64,000 nt of DNA from Kutzneria kofuensis (GTDB lineage Bacteria > Actinomycetota > Actinomycetes > Mycobacteriales > Pseudonocardiaceae), in the NCBI RefSeq assembly GCF_014203355.1, contig NZ_JACHIR010000001.1, positions 2,172,038 to 2,236,037 on the forward strand, in the 5' to 3' direction. Positions 17,163 to 25,901 of this stretch are shown here, in pieces. The position numbers were made by a program, and so were the translations under genes. Below the pieces are notes generated by a model. The model worked only from the letters and a program-made list of their open reading frames with translations, was not told the DNA's origin and made no database searches. How positions within the stretch are numbered: position 1 is the first letter of the stretch; the number at the start of each line of letters is the position of its first letter.

Positions 17163-18911
17163 TCAGCCCCGGACCAGCCCGACCAGGTGCGCGACGGCCT
17201 CGTCCACGGGGACGTCGCCGCGCTCGCCGGTGGCCCGGTCCTTGACCTCGACGACGCCACTGGCCAGGCCGCGGCCGACGACCACGATGGTCGGCACGCC
17301 GATCAGCTCGGCGTCGGCGAACTTCACGCCCGGCGACGCGGTCCGGTCGTCGAGCAGCACCTCGATGCCGGCCGCGGCCAGCTCGCCGGCCAGCTTCTCG
17401 GCGCCCGCGCGCACCGCGTCGTCCTTGCCGGCGATGACCACGTGCACGTCGGCCGGGGCGACGAGGCGGGGCCACATCAGGCCGCGGTCGTCGAAGTACT
17501 GCTCGGCGATCACGGCGACCAGCCGCGACACGCCGATGCCGTAGGAGCCCATGGTGATCCGGATCGGCTTGCTGTCCGGGCCGAGGGCGTCCAGCGAGAA
17601 CGCGTCCGCGTACTTGCGGCCCAGCTGGAACACGTGGCCGATCTCGATGCCGCGCGCCGCGACCAGGGTGCCCTTGCCGTCGGGCGAGGGGTCGCCCTCA
17701 CGCACCTCGGCGACGTCGACCGTGCCGTTCGGCACGAAGTCGCGGCCGACGACCAGGTCCATCACGTGGTGGTCGGCCTGGTCCGCGCCGGTGATCCAGG
17801 CGGTGCCGGTGACGACGCGGGGGTCGACCAGGTAGCGCACGCCGTTGTCCAGCAGCGCCTTCGGCCCGATGTAGCCCTTGACCAGGAAGGGGTTGGCCGC
17901 GAAGTCGGCCTCCTCCAGCATCGCGACCTCGGCCGGCTCCAGCGCCGCTTCCAGCCGCTTCTGGTCCACCTCGCGGTCGCCGGGCACGCCGATGGCCAGC
18001 AGCTCCCACTTGTCCTCACCGGGGCGGCGGGTCTTGAGCAGCACGTTCTTCAGCGTGTCGGCGGCGGTGAACTCACGGCCGAGGCCGGCGTTGTTGAAGA
18101 AGTCGACCAGCGTGGCGATGGTCGGCGTGTTGGGCGTGTGGTGGACCTTCGCCTCGGGCTTGCCGTCGATCGGCTGCGCCGCGGGCGCCGTGGTGACGAC
18201 CGCCTCGACGTTGGCCGCGTAGTCGGACTCGGTGCTGCGGACGAAGGTGTCCTCACCGGTCTCGGCGACGGCCAGGAACTCCTCGGACGCCGAGCCGCCC
18301 ATGGCGCCGGAGGTCGCCTTCACCACCACGTACTCGAGGCCGAGGCGGTCGAAGATCTTCACGTACGCGTCGCGGTGCGCCTGGTAGGACCGGGCGAGGC
18401 CCTCGTCGTCCAGGTCGAAGGAGTAGGAGTCCTTCATCACGAACTCACGGCCGCGCAGGATGCCGGCGCGGGGCCGCGCCTCGTCCCGGTACTTGGTCTG
18501 GATCTGGTACAGCGTGACCGGGTAGTCCTTGTAGGAGCTGTACTCGCCCTTCACGGTGAGCGTGAACAGCTCCTCGTGGGTGGGGCCGAGCAGGTAGTCG
18601 GCGCCCTTGCGGTCCTTGAGCCGGAAGATGTTGGGGCCGTACTCGGTCCACCGGTTGGTGGCCTCGTAGGGCTCGCGGGGCAGCAGCGCGGGGAACTGGA
18701 TCTCCTGCGCGCCGATCGCGTTCATCTCCTCGCGGACGACGTCCTCGATGCGGCGCAGCACCCGCAGGCCGAGCGGCAGCCACGAGTAGCCGCCCGGTGC
18801 GACGCGACGGACGTAACCGGCGCGGACCAGCAGCTTGTGGCTGGGCACCTCGGCGTCCGCCGGGTCCTCGCGCAGGGTGCGCAGGAACAACGACGACATC
18901 CTCGTGATCAC
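17163..18911 (-). CDS. proS: Prolyl-tRNA synthetase
   Basis: A 582-residue class II synthetase of the bacterial type. Motif 1/2 regions ([20 protein letters not shown], and the [17 protein letters not shown] loop) are followed by an editing insertion of about 180 residues (about 230-410), motif 3 ([17 protein letters not shown]), and an anticodon-binding domain. The start is a GTG at 18911 ([15 protein letters not shown]) with GAGGAG 8 bases upstream. An internal ATG four codons later is the alternative. It converges on the preceding membrane-protein gene and diverges from the VOC gene. Confidence 0.95.
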   Translation of the reverse strand: MITRMSSLFLRTLREDPADAEVPSHKLLVRAGYVRRVAPGGYSWLPLGLRVLRRIEDVVREEMNAIGAQEIQFPALLPREPYEATNRWTEYGPNIFRLKDRKGADYLLGPTHEELFTLTVKGEYSSYKDYPVTLYQIQTKYRDEARPRAGILRGREFVMKDSYSFDLDDEGLARSYQAHRDAYVKIFDRLGLEYVVVKATSGAMGGSASEEFLAVAETGEDTFVRSTESDYAANVEAVVTTAPAAQPIDGKPEAKVHHTPNTPTIATLVDFFNNAGLGREFTAADTLKNVLLKTRRPGEDKWELLAIGVPGDREVDQKRLEAALEPAEVAMLEEADFAANPFLVKGYIGPKALLDNGVRYLVDPRVVTGTAWITGADQADHHVMDLVVGRDFVPNGTVDVAEVREGDPSPDGKGTLVAARGIEIGHVFQLGRKYADAFSLDALGPDSKPIRITMGSYGIGVSRLVAVIAEQYFDDRGLMWPRLVAPADVHVVIAGKDDAVRAGAEKLAGELAAAGIEVLLDDRTASPGVKFADAELIGVPTIVVVGRGLASGVVEVKDRATGERGDVPVDEAVAHLVGLVRG

Positions 18912-19031
18912 GGCTCGGGCTCCTCGTACGGGATCGATGAAAGTACAGAGCGTAGAGAACGCGAGGGCAGGCTTTCCAACCGGTTGCCGGGAACGGCCGG
19001 TTCCGGCCGCCGCGCCGATTACCGTCTGCGC

Positions 19032-19385
19032 ATGGCACTGAGGATCCGCATGGTCACCATCGACTGCCTGGACACCCACAAGCTGGCGGAGTTCTGGGTC
19101 GCGGCGCTCGGCGCCGAGATCATTCACGAGGTCGACGACGGCGACATGCTGGTGCTCGCCTCCGAGGGCAACGTCGACATCGGCCTGCAGCGCGTCGACG
19201 AACTACGCGAGGGCAAGAACAGACTCCACATCGACCTGGGCGCCCCGGACCGGCCGGCCGAGGTGGCCCGGCTGGTCGCGCTGGGCGCGACCGTGGTCGA
19301 GGAGCACACGTACCCGGGCATGGCGTGGAGCGTCCTACGGGATCCGGAGGGCAACGAGTTCTGCGTCGGCTCCCGCAACGGGTGA
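19032..19385 (+). CDS. VOC-superfamily (glyoxalase-like) protein
   Basis: A 117-residue single-domain protein of the vicinal-oxygen-chelate fold. The start [20 protein letters not shown], the central LHIDLGAPD and the ending [15 protein letters not shown] follow the glyoxalase-6 pattern. The metal or substrate chemistry is undetermined: members range from antibiotic-binding proteins to dioxygenases. It ends one base before the stop of the convergent kinase gene. No obvious Shine-Dalgarno is seen near the ATG at 19032, which I chose because similarity to the fold begins there. Confidence 0.75.
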   Translation: MALRIRMVTIDCLDTHKLAEFWVAALGAEIIHEVDDGDMLVLASEGNVDIGLQRVDELREGKNRLHIDLGAPDRPAEVARLVALGATVVEEHTYPGMAWSVLRDPEGNEFCVGSRNG

Positions 19386-19386
19386 G

Positions 19387-20337
19387 CTACCAGCGGGTCC
19401 GATGCACGATCCAGGCGAGCGCGGCGGCGGCCGCGCGAGCCTGGTAGGGCCGCAGCCCGACGCAGCCGGTCGGCTCCGGCAGCCGACTGGACAGCTCCCA
19501 GCGGCCGGCCAGCGCCGCGGCGAATCCCGTGATCGCCCAGGCCGGCACCTTCGCCAGCACCGGCCGGCCCAGCACCAGCCGCTCGGCGTCGCCGGGCGCG
19601 TGGCCGGCCATGATCAGCTGCGGCACCATCGTCACGGTGTCGAGCCAGGCCGCGCCCTTGGACGGGTAGGACCAGTCCACGAGCAGCACCCGGCCGTCCT
19701 CGACCCGTCGGATCATGTTGTCGACCCGTAACTCGTTGTGCAGCAGCGTGTCGCCCTCGGCCCACGGCTGCCACGCCGTCTCCATCGCCGCCAGCGAATC
19801 GAGGTTCGCCTGCGCCCACGGGGCCAGGTCGCCGACCGCCGCCGACCTCAACGACGTCCACCCACACAACATGGGTGCCAGGTCGTCGAGGACGCTCGGC
19901 ACGTCGTCGAGCGGACACGGCGTCAGCGTCCGCGACGCGCTGCCCAACGCCGACAGCACCGCCGCGAGGTCCGGCGACCCCGGCCGCAGGTTCGGCTCGC
20001 CGCCGTCGACGTCGGTGAGGACGAGCGCGACCCACTGGCCCTCGACGACGTGCAGCAGTCTCGGCGACGGCACGTTCTCCGGGAGCCGGGAGACGACCGA
20101 CGCCTCGGACCGGTAGGCGCCGGCGAGCGGATGGTCGGCCGGCAGCGCCTTGACGAAAACGCGGCGCCCGTCGGCGAGCAGCAGCCGGGACGCGAGGCCG
20201 AGGGTGAAGCCGCCGGCCTGGCTGAGCGCCCGGACCACGGGAGCGCCGATCTTGTGCTCGATGACCTCGCGCACCCGGCCCGGCACGTCGGCCCAGGTCG
20301 GTCGGGTGTGGCGGGAGCCGTCCACGATGGCCGTCAC
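19387..20337 (-). CDS. Aminoglycoside-phosphotransferase-fold protein
   Basis: A 316-residue APH/choline-kinase-fold protein. It has an N-lobe with RRVFVKALP (probable ATP-contact Lys), a catalytic loop of the form LLHNELRVDNM (H..E/D....N) and a metal-binding LLVDWSYPSKGAAWLD motif. The catalytic loop departs from the usual HGDLH..N: Glu-Leu-Arg replaces Asp-Leu-His, so activity on small molecules is uncertain. Such genes are frequent in actinomycetes, and most are not proven resistance enzymes. It lies 66 bases past the flavoprotein gene, at the end of a four-gene minus-strand run. Confidence 0.75.
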   Translation of the reverse strand: MTAIVDGSRHTRPTWADVPGRVREVIEHKIGAPVVRALSQAGGFTLGLASRLLLADGRRVFVKALPADHPLAGAYRSEASVVSRLPENVPSPRLLHVVEGQWVALVLTDVDGGEPNLRPGSPDLAAVLSALGSASRTLTPCPLDDVPSVLDDLAPMLCGWTSLRSAAVGDLAPWAQANLDSLAAMETAWQPWAEGDTLLHNELRVDNMIRRVEDGRVLLVDWSYPSKGAAWLDTVTMVPQLIMAGHAPGDAERLVLGRPVLAKVPAWAITGFAAALAGRWELSSRLPEPTGCVGLRPYQARAAAAALAWIVHRTRW

Positions 20338-20403
20338 GCGGGCCGCCCCCAGCAGGTCACCTGATCATCTTACGGTGACCGTGTCCGGGGTCACCCGCTC
20401 GGC

Positions 20404-20958
20404 TCATGGGCGGGTGGAGTTCACCGCGTCGAGCACCGCGTGCCACGGGATCGGATGCCACTCCCCCGATCGAGGCTCGGTCAGCGGCCAGACGTCCTCG
20501 CCGTCCACGAGGTGCACGCCGGCGGCCCTCAGGGCGGCGATGTGTCCGGGCCAGGCCGGGTGGCGGACGTGGGCGGCGTTGACGCACGGGAAGACGACAA
20601 CCTCGACGCCGTCGATGCCGATCGCCTCCGAGACCTGCGTGAGCGCCTGGTTGTCGCCGAAACCGAGGGCGAGCTTGGCGACGGTGTTGGCGGTGGCCGG
20701 CGCGACGACGTACGTGTCGACCGGCGGATGCGGCTTCGGCTCGCCGGGCAGCCGTGATTCGACGCGAAGGGGAAGTCCGGTGGCTTTCTCGATTTCGTCG
20801 ACGAGGCCGGCGTCGCGGAACCACCGGCCGGCGGTTGGCGTCAGCGTGACGCCGACCCGCCAGCCGGCGTCCAGCGCGGGACGGACGAGCCCGTCGAACA
20901 GGCCCTCGACGCCGCCCGCGCCGGACGCGACCACACCGAGCATGGGAGATTCAGCCAC
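20404..20958 (-). CDS. Flavoprotein of the HFCD family
   Basis: A 184-residue FMN-binding flavoprotein of the family that includes phosphopantothenoylcysteine decarboxylase and lantibiotic decarboxylases. The Rossmann-like start VVASGAGGVEGL and the APATANTVAKLALGFGDNQA segment, a variant of the PASANT motif, support flavin binding. The His expected in catalytic HFCD decarboxylases is not obvious at the N-terminus, so decarboxylation is not assured. It starts 23 bases after the sedolisin gene and is likely cotranscribed with it. Confidence 0.75.
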   Translation of the reverse strand: MAESPMLGVVASGAGGVEGLFDGLVRPALDAGWRVGVTLTPTAGRWFRDAGLVDEIEKATGLPLRVESRLPGEPKPHPPVDTYVVAPATANTVAKLALGFGDNQALTQVSEAIGIDGVEVVVFPCVNAAHVRHPAWPGHIAALRAAGVHLVDGEDVWPLTEPRSGEWHPIPWHAVLDAVNSTRP

Positions 20959-20981
20959 TCGGCCAGGCTAGATCGTTCTTG

Positions 20982-22148
20982 CTAGAGCGCACCGACGCCG
21001 TTCGGCGACCCCAGTCCCGTCGGGGCGTCATAACCGTCCAGACCGGTGCACAGGTAGTCCCCGCCGCAATAGCCGTTCGAGCCGCCGACCACATCGAACA
21101 GCTTGTCGGCGTGCGTGTACAGCGACGAGGCGTCGGTGATCTGGCTGCCGTTGCCGGCCAGGCCGATGATGCCGGCGATGAACGGCGATGACGCGCTGGT
21201 GCCGCCCACGGTGATCCAGCCGGCCTGTGTGCCCAGCCCGTACGTGTCGTACACGGCGAGCCCCGGATCGGTGTCGGCGACCGCCGCCACATCGGCGACG
21301 GTCCGCATCCCGCAGTTGGCGTCGTGCTGCCACGCCGGCTTCGGGATCCACGCCGAGCAGCCGCTGCCCGCACGCGACCAGGCCGTCTCCGTCCAACCGC
21401 GGGCGTTGTCGGCCTTGGCCAGCGTGGTGCCGCCGACCGCGATCACGTTCGCCAGCGACGCCGGGAACGACGCCGGCTGGAAGCCGTAGTCGCCGCTGGA
21501 CGCGAGGATGGCGACGCCCGGGTGCTGGTAGTGCTTGGCGTCGGCGTCCATGCCGTTGAACTCGTCGGTGCCGTAGCTGTTGGACACCGCGCTCGCGCCG
21601 GACCTCGCCGCCGTGTCCTCGGCCGCGCCGAGGTTCTCCGAGGTGGGGGTGTCCGCCTCGACCAGCAGGATGTGGCAGTCGGGGCAGGCCGCCGACACCA
21701 TGTCCAGGTCGAGCGAGATCTCCACGCCCCAGTTCGGACTGCCCGTCGGCAGCGGCGAGGCGGCGCCGCGCTGGTTCACCTTCTTGAAGCAGCCGTTCGC
21801 CGTCGTGCACGCCGGCAGCCCGAACTGCTGCCGGTACGTGGCGAGATCCGCCTCGGCGTTCGGATTGTCGTACGCGTCGACGATCGCGATCGTCTGCCCC
21901 GCGCCGCCGGTCGACGGCAGTTTGTACGCACTCCGCAAATCCGCCGGCCCATACCCCTCCGGCGTCGCGTTCGGGCCGAACGCGTGCGTGGAGCGGTAGA
22001 GGGCAAAACAGTGCATGGTCGGCGTGGTGGAGTTCGTCGTCGACGTGCACGCGGTGTGCATGGTGGTGTCGGGCGCGGCGACGGCCATCGCCGGCAAGCC
22101 GAGCGTCAGCAGCGCACCGGCGAGTACGGCCGCACGAAATCGGTTCAT
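20982..22148 (-). CDS. Secreted sedolisin-type (S53) serine-carboxyl peptidase
   Basis: A 388-residue exported protease with a signal peptide (about 1-25, AVLAGALLTLGLPAMAVAA). Catalytic residues follow the sedolisin pattern: E143 and D147 (WGVEISLDLD), oxyanion Asp D220 (ASSGDYG) and nucleophile S328 in GGTSAS-SP. The large N-terminal activation domain common in sedolisins is essentially missing: only about 50 residues precede the catalytic domain. Eight or more cysteines suggest disulfides. The ATG at 22148 has AGGGGAG just upstream. It lies 14 bases after the large secreted protein gene. Confidence 0.88.
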   Translation of the reverse strand: MNRFRAAVLAGALLTLGLPAMAVAAPDTTMHTACTSTTNSTTPTMHCFALYRSTHAFGPNATPEGYGPADLRSAYKLPSTGGAGQTIAIVDAYDNPNAEADLATYRQQFGLPACTTANGCFKKVNQRGAASPLPTGSPNWGVEISLDLDMVSAACPDCHILLVEADTPTSENLGAAEDTAARSGASAVSNSYGTDEFNGMDADAKHYQHPGVAILASSGDYGFQPASFPASLANVIAVGGTTLAKADNARGWTETAWSRAGSGCSAWIPKPAWQHDANCGMRTVADVAAVADTDPGLAVYDTYGLGTQAGWITVGGTSASSPFIAGIIGLAGNGSQITDASSLYTHADKLFDVVGGSNGYCGGDYLCTGLDGYDAPTGLGSPNGVGAL

Positions 22149-22162
22149 CGTGACTCCCCTGG

Positions 22163-24346
22163 TCAGCTCTGGACGCCCGGCACGGAGAACGCGCTGGTGA
22201 CGGACTGGGTCAGCGAGTTGCCCGCGACGTCGGTCGCACTGACGCGCAGCGAGACGTCGCCGCCCGTGGTGGACGCCGGGTTGGTCCACTGCGAGCGGTA
22301 GTGGCCGCCGCCGAGATCCGCCAGGAACGTCGGCGTCCACGTCGCGCCGCCGTCGAACGACACCTGCACGTCGGCCTTGGCGAACGGCAGGTTCGTGCCG
22401 CCCGGGGCGTGCCCGAACGTGACGACGACCTGGTCGGGGCCGGCCGGTGCGGTGCCGTCCAAACCGGCCTTGAGCTGGTAGGAGGCCGTCACCAGGGGCA
22501 GCGCCGAGCAGTCGGTGGCCTTGCCCGTGCTCGGGTCACAGACCCAGCCGTCCGGCACGGTCTGCGCGCCGGAATGCGCCGAGCCGAAGGTCCACTCGCT
22601 GTGGCTGACCGTGGACTGGTGGAACCAGGGCGCGGTCCGCGTCTGGTCGTAGACGATCTTGTAGTCGGCCTGCGCGCCGGGCACGGCGACTTCGCCGCCG
22701 GTGACGTCCTTCGCGTCGATCAGCGCCTTCCCGCCGGAAAGCAGCTGGAAGTGCGAGGTCGACACGGTGCCCGTCGTCGGCGCGTCGAGGTAGAGGGCGT
22801 GGCCGTCGCTGTCCAGCACCGGCACCAGGGTGACGCGCATCGTGTCGTCACGCCGGCAGGCCGCGCACAGCCAGGAGGTCGTGCCCGCCGGCGGCACGCT
22901 CAGACCCGGTGCCAGCGGACCTCGCAGCCACTCGACCGGCGTCGTCGTCTTCGCCGCGAACTGGAGGAGGCCGCCCGGGGTGAAGCCGCCGCCAGTGGTC
23001 ATGCTGGCGAGGACCGCGTCGCTGTAGAGCAGCTCGGGGCCGCCGAGGACGTACTCGGTGCGCTGCAGTGGGGCCGTGAACGGCGCGAACTGGCCGAAAC
23101 CGAAGACCTCGTAGGGCAGGAAGATGATCCGGGCCAAGCCCTCCTGGCGGCCCGGCTTGTCGCTGTAGTAGCTCTCCTTCAGCGTCGCCAACTGGTCCGC
23201 GGTGACCTTGTAGTGCTGGTTCGACCCCAGCGCACCGGCGTTGTCGATCTTCAGGTCGTAGCTGTAGGGGTTGGCCGTGCCGGCCGGGGACTCGCTGTGC
23301 GTCTGCACGTTGAAGTGGAAGCCGCCGACCTTCACCGGCGCCGACGGCGCGACATAGGCGGTTCCGTTGCCGACTGCGAAGCCGTAACCCTGCGACCCCA
23401 TGGCCTGCGCGCTGCGGAAGTACTCCAGCGACTCGGATATGAGGTTCGACGGCTTCGGCGTGCTCACGGTGATCTGCGACGTCGCCTTGCTGGCGTCAAC
23501 GGTGACCGTCTGATCGCCCGACACCACCTGATCGCCCGACACCACGAAGTCCTGCACGACGACCCGTACCGAGGTCACTTGGCCGGCCGAGTCGAACGTC
23601 GGGAACCACGCCACCAAGCCGTAGTTGCCGGCCGGCACGCTCGCCCGCGCCTCGCCGGCCGTGCTGTACGGGAAGGCGTTGAAGTTGCGGCCGTCATCGG
23701 TGTTGATCAGACCGAGGGCGGCGTCGACCGTCGTGTTCGCACCGTTCACGGTGAGGACCCGGACCGTGTGCATCGGGAAGTTCGGGTGCACCTGCTGCGG
23801 CGCCCCCTGCGCGGCTAACCGCACCGAGTTGGCCGTGCCGAACAGCGGGCCGCGCGTGGCGAAGTGGTTCTTCGCGTCGCGTCCCGCCTGCGCCGCCAGC
23901 GCCGCGCCGAACGCCGCCCCCGACTCGGCGGTCACCTTGCCGTCCAGCACTCCCGGCGCGGCACCGGCGACCTGCACCGGGACCTGGTCCGTGATGCCGT
24001 CCCGGATCAGCGCCGACACGTCGAACAGCGACCGGTCCAGGGAGGTGCCCAGATACGGCAGCGCCGTCGCCGGGATGACGTAGAGGTCACCGTCCACGCG
24101 CTGGTTCACGAAGTCGCCGGTGGAGCCCGGCCTCGGCACCACCGTCGCCGTCTGCCGGCCACCGACGTCCTGCACGACCACGCGGTCGCCGGTCACCAGC
24201 GTCACCGTATGGGTGGAGTCCGCGCTGGTCACCGGCGCCGCCTGCGCCGTCGGGGCCAGGCCGGCCACCACCGCCGCCGCGACGCCCAGCACCGCTGGTG
24301 TTCTGCGTAACCAGGGAGATCGACGACCGCCGTCCGTATGCCGCAT
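22163..24346 (-). CDS. Large secreted protein resembling subtilase flanking domains without a protease domain
   Basis: A 727-residue exported protein with a signal peptide (about 1-37). After it comes HTVTLVTGDRVVVQDVGGRQ, which resembles the N-terminal region of actinomycete S8 peptidases. No Asp/His/Ser subtilase motifs follow; the chain goes straight into beta-rich modules and ends in an Ig/FN3-like segment (VQVSFDGGATWTP, LRVSATDVAGNSLTQSV). It may be a substrate-binding or inhibitory partner of the sedolisin encoded 14 bases downstream, or a relic that lost its protease domain. The ATG at 24346 has GGAGGG 7 bases upstream. Confidence 0.72.
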   Translation of the reverse strand: MRHTDGGRRSPWLRRTPAVLGVAAAVVAGLAPTAQAAPVTSADSTHTVTLVTGDRVVVQDVGGRQTATVVPRPGSTGDFVNQRVDGDLYVIPATALPYLGTSLDRSLFDVSALIRDGITDQVPVQVAGAAPGVLDGKVTAESGAAFGAALAAQAGRDAKNHFATRGPLFGTANSVRLAAQGAPQQVHPNFPMHTVRVLTVNGANTTVDAALGLINTDDGRNFNAFPYSTAGEARASVPAGNYGLVAWFPTFDSAGQVTSVRVVVQDFVVSGDQVVSGDQTVTVDASKATSQITVSTPKPSNLISESLEYFRSAQAMGSQGYGFAVGNGTAYVAPSAPVKVGGFHFNVQTHSESPAGTANPYSYDLKIDNAGALGSNQHYKVTADQLATLKESYYSDKPGRQEGLARIIFLPYEVFGFGQFAPFTAPLQRTEYVLGGPELLYSDAVLASMTTGGGFTPGGLLQFAAKTTTPVEWLRGPLAPGLSVPPAGTTSWLCAACRRDDTMRVTLVPVLDSDGHALYLDAPTTGTVSTSHFQLLSGGKALIDAKDVTGGEVAVPGAQADYKIVYDQTRTAPWFHQSTVSHSEWTFGSAHSGAQTVPDGWVCDPSTGKATDCSALPLVTASYQLKAGLDGTAPAGPDQVVVTFGHAPGGTNLPFAKADVQVSFDGGATWTPTFLADLGGGHYRSQWTNPASTTGGDVSLRVSATDVAGNSLTQSVTSAFSVPGVQS

Positions 24347-24527
24347 AGGTTTCCCTCCGTCGCATGGACCCGGGCCGACGCCCACGAACGGGCATCACGA
24401 CGGTTCGTACACGAGCAACCACATCCCGTTGCGCGGCGTCGGTCGCCTTCCACTCGGACAGACCAGCGATGACAGCCGTGTCAGACCCGATCGGCCGCCC
24501 CGAATGAGCTGCCCGCAGCAACAAATC

Positions 24528-24544
24528 TGTGAACTCTGTTCACA
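24528..24544. promoter_or_regulatory. Second copy of palindrome TGTGAAC-N3-GTTCACA
   Basis: The arms are identical to 2372-2388, with centre TCT. Here one more base pair (C/G) extends each side. It lies about 180 bases upstream of the large secreted-protein gene (minus strand). Confidence 0.55.
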
Positions 24545-24807
24545 GCAGTTCCGCCGAAGTCGAGCAGTTCACACGTACTTCCCGACTTCGTCGGCCAACA
24601 CCACGACGAACCCTCACACCTCGATGATCGACGCGCCCGATCCCGACGAACCCGACCAGACCGCCCGCCGAGCACCACTCAGCTCGCCCCGTACACGAAC
24701 CCCCACGCCGCACACCCACCCTTCGCCGCACGTGCCCCACCGCACGACGCGCGCCTCACCGGACGAACTCGTGCCCCCGGTCGGACCGGCGCTCGCCAGC
24801 CGAACTA

Positions 24808-24879
24808 GTGCTCGTCGACGAAATACTCTTCGCCGACGAAGCAGAGCTGCTCGACGAAGTGGAGCTGCCCGGCGAAGGT
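24808..24879 (+). repeat. 18-bp degenerate array (B1), four units
   Basis: Units start at 24808, 24826, 24844 and 24862. Each carries (C/G)GACGAA or GGCGAA at unit positions 9-15; the third is GAGCTGCTCGACGAAGTG. The forward frame would read a Leu/Phe-x-Asp-Glu-type hexapeptide repeat, but no start or ribosome site supports translation. Confidence 0.75.
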
Positions 24880-24969
24880 CTCGCCGGACCGACAAGCTTC
24901 TCCACACCGGACTTCTCGCGCCAACGTCTCGGCGCCGACGGCCGCTCGATCCCAACGGCCTGCTCCAAG

Positions 24970-25095
24970 CCGACCGACTTCCACCACGCCGACGGCGTGC
25001 CCCATGCCGACGGTCTTCACCAGGCCGACGGCCTTCACTGCGCCGATGGCCTTCACTGCACCGCCAACCTTCACCGCGTCGATGAACGTCGCTGC
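24970..25095 (+). repeat. 18-bp degenerate array (B2), seven units
   Basis: Units start at 24970, 24988, 25006, 25024, 25042, 25060 and 25078. The best four share GCCGA(C/T)GG followed mostly by CCTTCAC. The third-order divergence grows toward the right end. It has the same unit length as B1, C and D, but a different sequence. Confidence 0.8.
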
Positions 25096-25191
25096 GACGA
25101 CGACGTCGAGGATGTAGCAGATCGAGATGCGCGCCAGCGTTCCCTACGCGGCCGCAGGACGCTGCGGGCCACGCGGACCCGCCCGCTCCGC

Positions 25192-25277
25192 TCAACGCGA
25201 GTCAACCTCGTCAACTCGAATCAACATTGTCAACACGAGTCAATGTTGTCCACAGTCGTCAATGTTGTGCTTGTGGA
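25192..25277 (+). repeat. Phased TCAAC array (19-bp unit) with a perfect DnaA-box 9-mer
   Basis: TCAAC, or a one-base variant, starts at 25192, 25202, 25211, 25221, 25230, 25240, 25249 and 25259. The spacings alternate 10 and 9 bases, giving a 19-bp unit with two half-sites. TTGTCCACA (25246-25254) matches the actinobacterial DnaA-box consensus and TTGTCAACA (25227-25235) is one base off. CAACATTG/CAATGTTG also forms inverted repeats (25222-25229 with 25241-25248). Confidence 0.75.
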
Positions 25278-25290
25278 CGACGGCAGGCCG

Positions 25291-25740
25291 TCAGGACTCC
25301 CGGAACTCCTCGTCGGCGATCTCGGCCATGCGGCGGATAAGGCTGTCGAGCAGGCGAAGTTCGTCAACTTCGAGGCGAGACAGCAGCCGGCGGTACTGAG
25401 CGCTGCCGGCGTCCACGACGCTGCCGACGAGCTTGTGGCCCTCGGCGGTGAGCTCGAGCAACCGGACCCGGCGGTCGGAAGGGTCCTCGCGGCGGGAGAC
25501 GAGCCCCTGAGCGGCCAGCCGGTCGACGATGCCGGTGACGGTGGCCAAGCTCACGCCCATCTCGGCGGTCAACTCCTGCCCGGCCGTCGGACCCCGTCGG
25601 GCCAGCGTGAGCAGCACCTTGAGCTGACGCATCGTGAGGTTGAGCGACATCAGCGGGTTGGCCCGCGCGGCGCCGAAGACCCGGCCCAGCGACCGCTGCG
25701 TCGCGGTGATGCTGGCGATGAGCTGCTCCTTGTCCTCCAT
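25291..25740 (-). CDS. MarR-family transcriptional regulator
   Basis: A 149-residue winged-helix repressor. The DNA-binding core (about 35-100) has MRQLKVLLTLARRGPTAGQE, a recognition helix around VSLATVTGIVDRLAAQGLVS and the wing REDPSDRRVRLLELTAEG, the classic MarR DxRxxR signature. It diverges from an RND pump gene across a 160-base gap that contains a 10-bp-arm inverted repeat. By analogy with other MarR-pump pairs, it probably represses the pump and is released by a small-molecule ligand. ATG at 25740. Confidence 0.93.
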   Translation of the reverse strand: MEDKEQLIASITATQRSLGRVFGAARANPLMSLNLTMRQLKVLLTLARRGPTAGQELTAEMGVSLATVTGIVDRLAAQGLVSRREDPSDRRVRLLELTAEGHKLVGSVVDAGSAQYRRLLSRLEVDELRLLDSLIRRMAEIADEEFRES

Positions 25741-25846
25741 GGACGGTTACCGATCACCCTTCGTCACGCCGCTGTGACGGCACGGGGCCATTTCCAGCGA
25801 TCCCCTCGAACCTGAGAGAAGTATCAGCGACCGGCCCGGTCGCACT

Positions 25847-25881
25847 GTTAGCCTTGGGCCAAATGTTAGGACAAGGCTAAC
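25847..25881. promoter_or_regulatory. Inverted-repeat operator between MarR and the RND pump
   Basis: GTTAGCCTTG (25847-25856) and CAAGGCTAAC (25872-25881) are perfect 10-base arms separated by 15 bases, ending about 20 bases before the pump ATG. They are AT-rich relative to the surroundings. This is the likely MarR binding site; occupancy would cover the pump promoter or ribosome site. Confidence 0.7.
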
Positions 25882-25901
25882 CAATTCCGCAGAGAGCTGC
25901 C

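Larger units (their letters stand above)
24347..25290. other. Repeat-rich 0.9-kb spacer (region B)
   Basis: No convincing gene is visible in 944 bases. From left to right it contains the promoter region of the secreted-protein gene, a 17-bp palindrome (24528-24544), a single 18-bp-array-like core (24559-24570), an 18-bp array (24808-24879), a second 18-bp array (24970-25095) and a phased TCAAC array (25192-25277). Open frames crossing it are repetitive, with no ribosome site. Confidence 0.65.

Noticed and set aside
19387-20337. Antibiotic-resistance aminoglycoside phosphotransferase.
   Set aside because: The catalytic loop is divergent (HNELRVDN) and such folds are common among unrelated kinases; only a fold-level call is justified.
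20381-20402. Short inverted repeat GGTGACC..GGTCACC before the APH-like gene run.
   Set aside because: Seven-base arms without a U-run in GC-rich sequence; too weak to call a terminator or operator.
24970-25095. CRISPR array suspected from regular spacing.
   Set aside because: Units are contiguous 18-mers with no spacers and there are no cas genes.
24808-25815. Long plus-strand frame across region B and the marR complement.
   Set aside because: Its right half is antisense to marR, and its left half is repeat sequence without a start signal.
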